Assembly (NCBI GenBank): GCA_011634665.1
Contig: WAEK01000011.1
Location: 346,001-410,000, forward strand
Reading direction: 5' to 3'
Source of the DNA: Mortierella sp. BCC40632
Lineage: Eukaryota; Mortierellomycota; Mortierellomycetes; Mortierellales; Mortierellaceae
Length of the DNA: 64,000 bases
The stretch's first letter is position 1, and every line of letters begins with the position of its first letter. The notes beneath the pieces were generated by a model that was given only the letters and a program-made list of their open reading frames with translations, was not told the origin of the DNA and ran no database searches. A program made the translations under genes and the position numbers. Below, one piece after another: positions 36,691 through 46,693 of the stretch.

Positions 36691-39600
36691 ATGGACAAGC
36701 AAACGTCCTCTTTCGAAATCGATGACAACCGCCAAGAGTTGTTGCTGGAACAAGGGCGCATTCCGATGCATCAACTACTACAGGAGTCATCTAGAGATTC
36801 CTTCTCCGAAACCTCGGGACCATCTAGGACTAACAGTAGGAACGAGCCCCGTCTTCCAACTCCTCTTTCCATCAGCACCAGCACCAATGACCGCACCAAT
36901 GATCCTACTTCCTCTGCCTCCGCGACTTTTGCCATTAACAACGGGTTCCGTCGATACAGTATGGGCGACAGTGGCGCCGAGAGTGGGAGTGACACTACTG
37001 CCCTGCCTTCAAACCAACATGTTAAGAGAACAAGCAGCTTTCATAGCAAACAGAGGATAATCTCCGAGTCCAAAGAAGAGGACCGTGCAAGTTTCCACAC
37101 TCACCATGTGTCGTTTGACCCTGACAACCTCAAAAACCAGCAGTACTCCTCTAACCACAAACCCTCGCGTTCTCCACCGACTACGCCCACCTATGGACTC
37201 TCATCTTCGTCCAGAAACGAAGGCTCCTTTGCTTCTAAAGGCGTTCGGAAGCCCGACCATGACCATAACAGCGATCACGACGAGAGTGATGTCGACCTTG
37301 ACTTCGGATTCAGCCGTCGAGATTATCAGGATGACCATGACTTCCACGATGAATCTTCAACCAAAGTACCACTTGTTTCATACAAAAGCCAACAGCAAAA
37401 AGCTTCCTCTTCCAGAGGAAAGACGAAATCAAAGACAACACAGCCTAGACGACAGGGTGACTATAACCGAATCTCGAACGACTCTTATCGGTCATCTGAT
37501 CATTCTATGGATAGAGACGACGAATACGACGAAGGCGATGAGGATTTCGGACAGGAGGAAGAGACTGTCGGCATGGTATCAGGAAATAGAACAAATCGAA
37601 TGGGCATTGGCAACAGGAACGGACACGAACAAGGACAAGAACATGCCGAGATCGAAGCAAAGTTACCGGATCATGGAGGCAGCCTCTTCAGTAGTTTTTT
37701 GAACATGGCCAACAGTATCATTGGTGCTGGTATGGAAACGACTTCTCAGCTGTACCATGGATAATGTAAATGAACTTGAACCTCGACCTTTGTACTCATA
37801 ATTACTTCTTTGCTTGATCTTCTCGCTGGATCGATTTAAGGCATCATTGGTAAGTCAATATCCAAATATTAAGTGAACTAAGCCAACACACAAATCTAAT
37901 GAGTGCTCAACTTGATATTAACTTTTACTTATACTTTTTTCTCTGTTCTGGACAAACGACTTGACACATAGGTCTCCCTTTTGCTTTTCAAGAAGCAGGG
38001 TATGTCAAAGTGATGTACAAATGAATATTTTTGTTACTTTCGCACACTTACACGTTTCACCTTTCCAATTGCTCTCCAAAAATAGAATGGGAATGGGCAT
38101 CATCCTCCTCTGTGTCCTGACATGGATTGTTGGTAAGGAATAGACACAGGAAGAACTTTGCTTGAAGAGGCACCCATCCTTTTCTCCCTCTCCCCTCCCC
38201 TTCATCTCACCCCCAGAGAGAATTTTCTTCAGAGTCCTCATTTACGCCACATACGCTTTGCCCATGGCTTGAAAAAGTCGGTCTTTCAAATTCCGGATTT
38301 CAGTGGGCGATCCATGAAAAAGAAACCTTGAATATGACAGCTCACTACCAATTTCACTCAACAAATCTGGCGCCAGAGTGTGCATGAAGAACTCACGCAT
38401 CTCTGTCATACTTTGAACCATATTAGACTGGACAGTAGGCCTCCTAGTCCACAGTGCCAAGCTATCGGGGCGAACAACTTATCAGGACCTCTTATTATTC
38501 TGCTTTGGCAAAGGTGGTCTGATTGCGATTTCCATTTTCCAGTTCATCTTTGCATTTGGAGGTAAGAAACTTTGGATAGATATTCCATTTCTTAGACCCG
38601 AATTTTCAATGCATGCTGTTCAAACCTCCTACACCCTCTGCTCTGCTCCGAGACTGTTAAGATGCACAATGAATTCCTCTGGCCTCGAAATCTAAAATTG
38701 TTTCTTTGTTGTTTTGTTCACTGGACGGGGTGCCTGAAATCTAGCTATGTGTGCTTACACAGTGATCGTTGGAGACACACTTCCGCACGTTCTTCAGGCG
38801 CTTATACCAGGAGTTGAGACGATGCCAGTCGTTGGAGTAATGGTTAGACGAAGCTTTGTCATTACTTTCTGTACAGTCTTAATCTCATTCCCCCTATCAC
38901 TTTACCGAGATATCTCCAAGTTGGCCAAGACGAGTGCGATTGCGATGGTTGCACTTGTGGTAATCATTATCGCAGTTATGATCGAGGGGCCCAGAGCACC
39001 AACAGAGATTCGAGGAGATCCTGATCTTGTCTGGACATTCGTCCGACCAGAACTTTTTCAGTCGATTGGCGTCATCAGCTTTGGTAAGAGATGGTCCTAT
39101 GACCCCTTATTGCAATTGGATAGGACTTGAGCCACCACTACTTCTCAGCGTTTATCTGAACTACTCTTGCTCTATTGGTATACTAGCATTTGTGTGTCAT
39201 CACAACTCGTTCCTGATTTTTGGGTCGCTCCAAAAGCCAACAGTACGTTTTCTATTCTCCTTGTGCTTGTTATGGCGTCAACAAATGAACTGTGCCACAC
39301 CTCTTTTATTTTGAACTGCAGCTAATGGGTTTTTTCTTCGCATGATGCATTTAGATGAACCGTGTTAAACTTGTGACCCATATGAGCATGATGGTCTCTT
39401 TGCTGGCATGCCTTGTTCTAGCACTCTCGGGATACATTGCTTTCTCGGATAAGACGCAGGGTAAGACGCATTATCCTTGCGGTGGGGGATATAGAGGATC
39501 CCAAGTTGAACTGTGTATGCCTAACACTTTTGGACTGATCACAATAGGCAACATCCTGAATAACTTTCCTTCGGACAACTTTATCATCAATATTGCACGA

Positions 39601-39692
39601 TTCTGCTTTGGCGTAAACATGTTCACAACCCTACCTTTGGAGGCCTTTGTCTGTCGCGAGGTAAAAGAAACTAAATGATCTGCTCCTTATTT

Positions 39693-39726
<34 letters not shown>

Positions 39727-40151
39727 CTCTTAGCCTGTGCTCTGTTTTTTTAGAACTGCTTCTCACTCACAACTTCTAAACTGTACTGCGCGTATGTTGT
39801 CGACAGGTCATTGAGACCTACTATTTCCCCGGAGCTCCGTTCTCGGCCAAGCGTCATTTTCTGATCACGACCGGACTTGTAGGCGTCGCACTTTTGATTG
39901 CACTTTTGACTTGCAACCTTGGATTTGTTCTTGAGGTGACAGGTGGATTCTCGGCAACCGCTCTGGCTTTCATTCTCCCACCGCTTTGTTATCTCAAGCT
40001 TGCCTCGGGACCTACTTGGTCTGTGAAAAAGATACCCCACCTTGCCTGCTTTGTCTTTGGCATTGCCGTCATGATCCTGAGTACTTTCTTTTCGCTACAA
40101 CATTTCTTGGCCCCTGCGGACGAGAATGACAAAAGCACATGCTCCGCCTAA
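36691..40151 (+). CDS. Vacuolar amino-acid transporter, AVT (AAAP/SLC38) family
   Basis: This encodes a proton-coupled amino-acid carrier, 738 residues in ten exons: 36691-37729, 37841-37849, 37972-37999, 38086-38132, 38427-38561, 38745-39083, 39187-39242, 39355-39460, 39548-39660 and 39807-40151. The first 325 residues are a hydrophilic Ser/His/Asp-rich cytosolic tail. The family signature SFLNMANSIIGAGIIGLPFAF opens TM1. About ten more hydrophobic segments follow, including YQDLLLFCFGKGGLIAISIF, AFVCHHNSFLIFGSL and FCFGVNMFTTLPLEAFVCRE. The C-terminus is short. Exon 2 is only 9 nt and supplies the G-I-I-G turn of the signature. Without it the conserved helix is broken. The long N-tail resembles yeast Avt1-type regulation, but the TM text is nearer Avt5-7/SLC38A11, so the subgroup is open. 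Exon 2-4 boundaries all fit GT-AG. Confidence 0.92.
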
Positions 40152-40427
40152 GACGGAAGGAACCTCATGCCCTTTCTCCCTTATTATTTTTATTTTTTGT
40201 CTTCTTTACTCCAAGCACCCCTCATTTTGATCTTCTCCTTGTAGATTATTCATCGCACCTGTAGTCTATCACAGATTTAAATTTCTAAAAGAGAAAACAC
40301 AAAAGAAAAATGAAAGCGATATTAAAATTTTCAGCCGAAAAGTATTTATGTCAGTATCGCCACTGTCCCTCGTCTCTATCGTTTGGATTTGTTTTTATTT
40401 GTTGTTTTTTTATTATTATTATTACTA

Positions 40428-43340
40428 TTATTGTTTGTCCAGATTCTTTAAGGCGATGAGGATCATGTTTCTGGGACTTTCTACAACGTCAAAGCCTGCC
40501 ACTAATTGTACAGATCCTCCTTTACCTGATCCTTCACCCATCCTTTGAACAACATTCTCGTGCAGAAATGTTGCACGGTCCAACAAGATCATGCCTTCAT
40601 ACAAAGGTCCGAGCATTGTCCGGAGTGCCCAAAGAATCCCAATCCGATAGAGATCACGCTCCAGAAATTGTTCATACGCTGCCTGGGCCTCTTCGGGTTT
40701 GATCACATCCATGGGTAGCTTGAGCCGTTGAATCGCTGTTGCTAGGTAGTGAGGGAATCCTTTTAAGCGATGCTTGCCCATCCTACCCAACACTGGTGCG
40801 ATTATAGGAGGTCCTGGATAGAGTCCTCTTTCAACCATCAATTTCTAAATGATTTCAAAAACGCGGTCAGTGAAAAGAAGAGGGTTCTTGTAGGTTAGAG
40901 TGCATCTTCAAGATAGACTACACGATTTTGAGAAGTAAAAACATAAAAGAGTGTGTGCACATTACATGCAAGAGTGCACGGAAGTAATGGCCATGAATTG
41001 CATCCTCAGTTTCCTTTTGATACCGGAGCCAACGCTCTGGTGACTGGCAAGCAATCATCTTGGCATGCTCTCCTAGATGAGCCTTGTGCTGATTGAATGC
41101 TGCGCTTAATGGAAATCCATGTGACCCTATTCGAGTGAACAAGACGTAATCTGATTCGTAAGCTTCCATTCTCAACAGTTGGGTCAGAGTAATATTAAAT
41201 ACTGGTACACTTCACGTCCTGATAAATTAGACGATTCGAGTCAGTTGGCAAGGAAAATAAATAAAAAACAGAATGGCGCCTTTACCATCAGATATGGCGA
41301 TATTGCCGTCCTTGTCATACCGCTCCGTGATCCAATGGTAACAACATCCCACACTAAACAGGCATGTCGCTGAGCTTTCGAGATACAGCTTCACCATGTT
41401 GCTTGTCAGGTCACCACAGGCATGCAGACCACAAAGCGTCCATCGTTCCTCGTCCCCGTCGTCATAATCTTCTTGCAATGCTGTGGGTGTCGATGCTGAT
41501 GTCGATGCTGATGCTGATGTTGCTGCTGATGTTGCTGGCAGATCGGAACCAGGAATGGTTGATGTGGAGCTTGCGATGAGCCTGGATTTCCTTGGAAAGT
41601 GCTCCTTGAGTAGGGTGGGAAGCGTGGCAGCCGTAATATGATGCGTAATGTGCTGCAACTGGAAATTGCTTCCAGGAGTTGCAGCTAACTTTGGGTCTGT
41701 CGCAGCAGCAGCAGCAGCAGCACCCTCTGGGGTGTTCTGCAACGGTTTTGATATTGAAGGTGATACTAACTGCAATGGAACTGTATTTGAGGAAGGCTGC
41801 CATGTGGATGAAACGGCTGCATCAGCTTTTGCAGTAACAGGCGTGGAAATAGTTATGCTAGAACTGGAAGGCCTGTACGAATGCAGTGAATCTGTATTTG
41901 TTGAGCCTGTCATGGTGGAACCTGTGGAGGGTATATTGCCATTCCCACGGTCACTGCAGCTACTACAATCCGTCATGGTTTGGGTCATATCCTCCTTCTT
42001 TGGTTTTGATTTCCGGGATTTAGATGTCCTTTTGCCGACCCCATTGCCTTTGGAGGTATTAGTGCTGTTGCTGTTGCCAGGCTCCTGAGAATCTACTGTT
42101 GGGCTGCTGGATCGCGAGCCTGCGGTTCTCGACTTTTTGCTTGGCTTCAAGGGTGAGGGACTATCTACGTCCATCGCGTTTGCTGTTGATTCTGATATGT
42201 TAGCCAAAGGAGATGACAATGAAGTAGACTCTGGTTTCCTTTGCTGATGTACATTCTCCAAGGCCTCAGTTGGTGATGTCTCTGTTTGTGTCACTGTTGT
42301 TGACCCGGCGGACATTGCTGATGATGACGCTGAAGAAGACATTGCATTATTTCGCTTCTTTGTGTTGCCATTCTGATCCCGTTTTTTCAGCTTGGACTTG
42401 TTCACAAACAACTTTTCAGTCCGCTTCTGAGTCGTCTGCGCCCCACATGTTTGGATCGTGTCCGAATCGACACCCAGGACACACAGCTTATGCTGAAATG
42501 CAAGGACGCGGCTGAGATATCCTTGACCGGCTCCTAGATCGATGACTGAACCAATTCGGTGGTCCTGTGCATACGATGCAATCAATCCACTGAGGATCTC
42601 AACCTCGTGAATTTTTTTTGGTGACATTCCAGGAATAAGGTGTATGTCAAGGGTGTCCTTGAACTTGGCATCTACATTTGAAGGCATAGTTAGAAAAGAC
42701 ATACTCTCTCAAAAGCGCAACAAGGAACATCACGGAAAGATTTCCTTTGTCTCAATTTCTTTCACATACAATCTGGATCCAATGTCCGGTTGATAGAAAG
42801 GGTCTTGACCATTTTCACAAACTCTTTGAGCGAGTCTGGCCAATCCTTGGGTGCTGTGACAGAATGCTCTTTCGGAAGCTTGGTTTTGTCATCAAATGTG
42901 TTGCTACTGGTCGGACTTCGAGGGGAATGGACTGCGGCAGCTGATCTGGACCGACATGAAGCCGGTGCGGTGGTTGGGATCGAGACAGCCTCTGACAGCG
43001 AAGTTGAGCATGAGGATGGCGTATTAAAGTCCCTGAGTCTACCCAAACTAACTAGCTCCATCAGATCCAGGGAGCTCAGTCGCCCCTGTTCAGACTCAAA
43101 GGCTTCTCTCCAGTCCTGTGGTAGCCTTGTTTCCCACGAGTCAGTAGTGAAGTAGTCCACAATCATGAGGTTGCTTAGAGCTTCACAGTTCTTAAGGAAG
43201 GATTGAAGCTGGGCAAGATAGCTCTCAAGAGAGTGGAATCCTGGGGGTAAAAACGCCTCAAGTCCATGGACAGCCGAAGACGACAATGGCGGCATCTCGC
43301 CTCTGCTATCACTGGGAGGAATGTAGTCAGAGTGGTGCAT
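40428..43340 (-). CDS. METTL25/RRNAD1-like methyltransferase with large disordered insertion
   Basis: This encodes 856 residues. Minus-strand exons are 43340-42770, 42671-41286, 41162-40966 and 40844-40428. The N-terminal domain (LEAFLPPGFHSLESYLAQLQ, VDYFTTDSWETRLPQDWREAF) is typical of the family. The SAM-binding motif I is VIDLGAGQGYLSRVLAF (about 231-247), preceded by GMSPKKIHEVEILSGLI. About 330 residues of Ser/Thr/Lys-rich low-complexity sequence follow. Then LCGLHACGDLTSNMVKLYL and FSVGCCYHWITE resume the fold, and the C-terminal region has GFPLSAAFNQHK. The vertebrate relatives METTL25 and METTL25B have uncertain substrates (METTL25B was linked to tRNA or rRNA; I cannot decide). The third exon acceptor (after GAATGGAAG) was chosen because it alone keeps the frame. 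The ATG at 43340 is the first in-frame one. Confidence 0.85.
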
Positions 43341-43913
43341 GGTTCGGGAGCAATGGGCAATCCAGAAACACTGCGATGGAAGTAGACGTTGAGTGCCAAC
43401 TGATCGTGTGCCGAGAGTCAATTGTGAATGGGCAAAGAAAAAAAAAAAAAAAAAAAAAAGTCTAAGTGAAAAAAACAGCGGAGAGTGAGAGAGAGAAAAT
43501 AAAAGAGCCCTTAATTCACTATTCAGTCCCCCTTCTTGCCTCCGTGGATTTCAGCACTTTTAGCAATCTCCGCAATAACCGTGGAACCTACCCTAACCGG
43601 CGGTCCCGCGATCCCGATGATGCGGCTGTTCCTGATGCTCCCGCCTCCCCTGGCTCTCCCTCTGCTCAAAAACAAAGCCAGACAAGAAAGTGTCAATTGG
43701 TCTTTCCCAAGAAACCATTCATCTCAATTGTAGTCTTTACTTTTGCTAATACTGTTCTCCGTTCCTCAGTCTTAGTCCTCTTTAACTAGAACTTACCATG
43801 CTGAGAATGGAATGTAGACTCTCCGAGAAGGCTTCGGTATTTACTTCAGATATATTTGGTTCGCGGGATAAAATCCTCACTACTCCCCACAGTCTCTGCC
43901 AATGTTTATCGTC
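43341..43913. other. Intergenic region upstream of METTL25-like gene
   Basis: Contains a poly(A) run (about 43438-43459) and otherwise unremarkable sequence before the first transposon tail. The frame 43466-43789 has no recognisable domain. Confidence 0.4.
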
Positions 43914-44045
43914 TTTTTTTTTTTTTTTTTTTTTTTTTGTTAACAACGACCCTACGTGGGCATGTAAGATCTAGAAGACCAAGGCGGCTCCAACTGCCCT
44001 GTTGTCACTTGGTACCATAACGGGATTGCACCCGCGAATGAAAAC
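43914..44045 (-). mobile_element. LINE 3' tail remnant (subfamily B), minus orientation
   Basis: A T25 tract (43914-43938) is followed on the plus strand by gttaacaacg and cctacgtgggcatg, then ccctgttgtcacttgg. Read on the minus strand this matches the 3' UTR and poly(A) of the LINE ending at 57566 (aagtgacaac-gggcagt ... gcccacgtgggg ... gttaac-A(n)). It is therefore a 5'-truncated copy of the same family, inserted in the opposite direction. Confidence 0.75.
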
Positions 44046-44284
44046 TATCTAAACAGCCTCCAGACACTCAACATGAGTGGTCGTGATGCCAACTCCCTAC
44101 GTGACCCCGTTGCGCTCATTCCAGCCAATGTTTATCGGCGTGCCCCCCGTTCTTTGCACCTGCTCAAAGCTGCCATGACATCGCAGAATTCACTCCATCT
44201 TTTTTTTTTTTTTTTTTTTTGCGAAAGTTTTACTTGTCGGTGCATGTCCGTCCATACTCTTCAGGCACAGACTCCTTTTTAATT

Positions 44285-44790
44285 CATGGGTCTCGTTAGA
44301 GGTTTTAATCTTCGGCACGCGTCCGTCCATGCTCTGCAAAAAACATGGCTGCAACAGCCTCTTTTAAAGTGGAGGAGGGGGGCCCTAGAAATGCTGTAGA
44401 TAGAATAAAAATACAAGAGAGAAAGAGAGAAATCAAGGTAGGAACAGGAATGGCGATTAGCAGGGAAAAACAGACTAAGGACAGGTTTAAAGTTAGGGTA
44501 GGGAGGCTATGTGTCTAAGGAGTCCAGAGGCGATCCCCAATCAAGTAAATTGAGGGTGTCAATCCGTCTGGTGTCTGGAGACCTTGGTTCCATGAGACAC
44601 CTCCCCTTTTCTCCAGAAAAAAAAAAAAAAAAAAAAAAAAACCATCTAACAAGAGAGAAAATGGATGAGGACGACTCAAAAATGATATTGGCAAAAGTAG
44701 ATTTACAGAGATACGAGAACAAATAGGGGGAATCGATTTGTTGACATGGTTGCCATCCATTATTTGAGATGATCAACAAAATTTCAGAAG
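44285..44790 (-). mobile_element. Degenerate LINE-like repeat, third family, copy 1
   Basis: Minus-strand text ends with the tail taaaacctctaacgaga, preceded by the ggacgcgtgccg word. Upstream lies a reading frame ending TRRIDTLNLLDWGSPLDSLDT-stop. The same tail words and a related reading frame (RRANVADVDLLDWEPLSQLL) occur in the next copy. An A23 tract (44618-44640) interrupts it on the plus strand. Boundaries are approximate. Confidence 0.55.
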
Positions 44791-44974
44791 CTGGGGTACC
44801 GACTTAGGGCCTCTGGAACCTAGAAATCGACCTTCAGGTGTCCTATTATCCCCATGTGATGTTGTCGTACGAGCCCTTTGGACCCTTTGTCCTATTTGAC
44901 CCCTCAGCAAGTGCCCTTTGTGCTATGGCTCTCCATCTCTTTCTCTGCATTGTATTTTTAGTAGATTTTTTTAC

Positions 44975-45420
44975 AGGCCCTGTTAGGGGTTTTATCCATC
45001 GGCACGCACCCGTCCCACGATCTGCGGACGTGGCCAACTAGTTCTCAAAAACTACACTACCTAAAACAGAAAGAATAGAGAGAAGTAAGAAAAGGTGGAG
45101 GGCGGCCCAGAAATGATATAGCTACTAAAGATACAAATGCAGAGAAAAAGAAAAAGACTAGGGTACAAAGAGCACCCACGGAAGGGCCAGGTCAAAGGCA
45201 GGATCTACAGCTAAGGCAAAGGGTCCGAGGGTCCAGGAGCTGCGAGAGCGGCTCCCAATCAAGCAGATCGACGTCAGCAACGTTAGCACGCCTGATGTCG
45301 GGCGGCTTCGGTCTTGCGCGCGAAGCTGGAGGAGTGTACTCCCCTGGCATGTCTAAAAGGGGACCATAGCCAGGGTGGGCCACATCCAACCAAATGTCAC
45401 CTCCTTAGACACCGCAAAGT
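44975..45420 (-). mobile_element. Degenerate LINE-like repeat, third family, copy 2
   Basis: Read on the minus strand: coding-like text VAHPGYGPLLDMPGEYTPP and VDLLDWEPLSQLL, then a 3' part with ggccacgtccgcag, then the tail aaacccctaacagggcc and a short A run. The same 3' words occur in plus orientation at about 46221-46324, so these are dispersed copies of one element. Boundaries are approximate. Confidence 0.6.
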
Positions 45421-45496
45421 ACATTATTCCAAGTCTTGTGTATTCACATATAATTGGGATTTGGAGTTGCTGCTGCGCTTGGATTCGTTGCTTGCT
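45348..45496. repeat. Direct repeat, copy 1 (overlaps family-3 element)
   Basis: About 150 bp starting catgtctaaaagggga. It is repeated with substitutions and small indels at 46043-46197, about 690 bp further on. Shared blocks include ccatagccag, gggccacatccaaccaaatg and attccaagtcttgtg. The repeat is the minus-strand coding part (VAHPGYGPLL) of the third LINE-like family. Confidence 0.8.
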
Positions 45497-45663
45497 GTTT
45501 GTTGTCCTTGAGGTTGGCTTGTTGGAGTTCTGTGTGTGCATGGAGCTTGAGGCTGTTGAGGGTGACACAAAGGAGATCATCCGCTGTGCCATCTCTCGAA
45601 GGTTGACTCGGAAGTAGCTTGTGGATGGCGACAAAAGTCCTCCAAATGCTGTACAGGCTCTTT

Positions 45664-45770
45664 TTATTCTTTTGTTTGGTAGATAGTCTTAAGAACTAGT
45701 TGGCCATGCAGATTGTGGGACGGATACACACCGACGATTACAGCCTCTAGCGAGGCCCAAAAAGAGGGAT
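45664..45770 (+). mobile_element. LINE-like 3' end fragment, third family, plus orientation
   Basis: The word series agaactagttggcca, gattgtgggacgg, cgacgatta and cctctagcgaggccc matches the tails at 44975 (minus) and 46221 (plus) in order, with many substitutions. It is an old, diverged copy. Confidence 0.55.
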
Positions 45771-46042
45771 TGGCCCCGATCTTCAAGCCCAGATTGTAGG
45801 AGGCAAAATGATCAGCCCGACTGATTGGGAACCGCTTTTGCCGCTGGACCCTCAGATCCCCTGCCCCAGCTGTAGAATTATCTTTGACCTGCCCCCCCTG
45901 ATAGCTCACCCTTCTGCCCTGTCTTGATTTCTTCCATCTGCATTGTATTTTTATCTCCACCTATATCGTTTCTGGGTCGTCCCCCTCCATTTCCCTCATG
46001 TTTAGATAGTTTTTTTTCTTTTCAAAACGAGGTAGTGAAGGC

Positions 46043-46197
46043 CATGTCTAAAAAGGGACCATAGCCAGGGGTGGGCCACATCCAACCAAATGTCACCTCC
46101 TCTTTGGACACCACAATATACGGAGGGTGATTCCAAGTCTTGTGCATTCGCTTGTAATTGGCATCTGAAGTTGCTGCTGGGTTTGGGTTCGTTGCTT
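46043..46197. repeat. Direct repeat, copy 2
   Basis: Second copy of the 150-bp unit at 45348-45496. See that entry for the shared words. It is flanked on the right by the plus-oriented tail at 46221. Confidence 0.8.
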
Positions 46198-46220
46198 CTC
46201 TCTACTCTTCTGTTGTAGGA

Positions 46221-46344
46221 TAGTGTAGTTTTTGTGAACTAGCTGGCCACGTCCGCAGACCGTGGTATGAGTGCGCGCCGACGAATAAAAACCCTAACGG
46301 GGCCCAAAAAAAAAAAAAAAAAGAATAAAACCCCTAACGGGGCC

Positions 46345-46380
<36 letters not shown>

Positions 46381-46400
46381 CTCACGAGGCCAATCAAAAA
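46221..46400 (+). mobile_element. Serial LINE-like 3' tails with poly(A), third family
   Basis: Three tail units lie one after another in plus orientation. The first is ...ctggccacgtccgcag ... aaaaccctaacggggccc with A21 (to about 46323). The second is gaataaaacccctaacgggg with A29 (to about 46377). The third is cctctcacgaggccaatc with A7. Each unit begins where the previous A tract ends. Units 2 and 3 consist of almost nothing but the last bases of the element, so these are extremely 5'-truncated insertions into a preceding poly(A). Confidence 0.7.
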
Positions 46401-46526
46401 AAATCTCGTGCTATCCCCATGGTACTGCGGTTAGCAAACGGCAGAACAACTCTGCAGTTAGACATATCCGAATCAGTGCCTGGACTCTGAACCTTGGGGT
46501 CAAAACTGTCAAAAGCAAAAGATAAT

Positions 46527-46596
46527 GCGTGGTCCGGGAATCGAACCCGGGTCTACCGCGTGGCAGGCGGTAATTATACCACTAAACCAACCACGC
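46527..46596 (-). tRNA. tRNA-Gly (anticodon GCC)
   Basis: On the minus strand the sequence starts GCGTGGT and ends ACCACGC, a perfect seven-base-pair acceptor stem. The A box TGGTTTAGTGG and B box GGTTCGATTCC are intact. The anticodon arm is ACCGC-CTGCCAC-GCGGT, giving anticodon GCC. About 70 nt, with no intron and no encoded CCA. It sits between two groups of LINE tails. The LINE fragment that follows it on the plus strand starts about 100 bp away. Confidence 0.97.
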
Positions 46597-46693
46597 TGTT
46601 CAGATATTTGTTGTTCCACAGATACCATCTGATTCCTGTTCTTCATTATTTCCTACTTCATCGCTATTTCCATCACATTTCTCCCTCCCTATT

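Noticed and set aside
36470..37060. 196-residue frame overlapping the AVT first exon
   Set aside because: It starts in the CT-rich leader and runs over the real coding exon in another frame.
45192..45634. Short open frames at 45192-45389 and 45353-45634 minus as genes
   Set aside because: They are fragments of the degenerate third retroelement family, repeated nearby.
43914..46400. CRISPR-like or protein-coding tandem array
   Set aside because: The repetition is of retroelement tails with homopolymers. Spacers are not regular and the host is a eukaryote.
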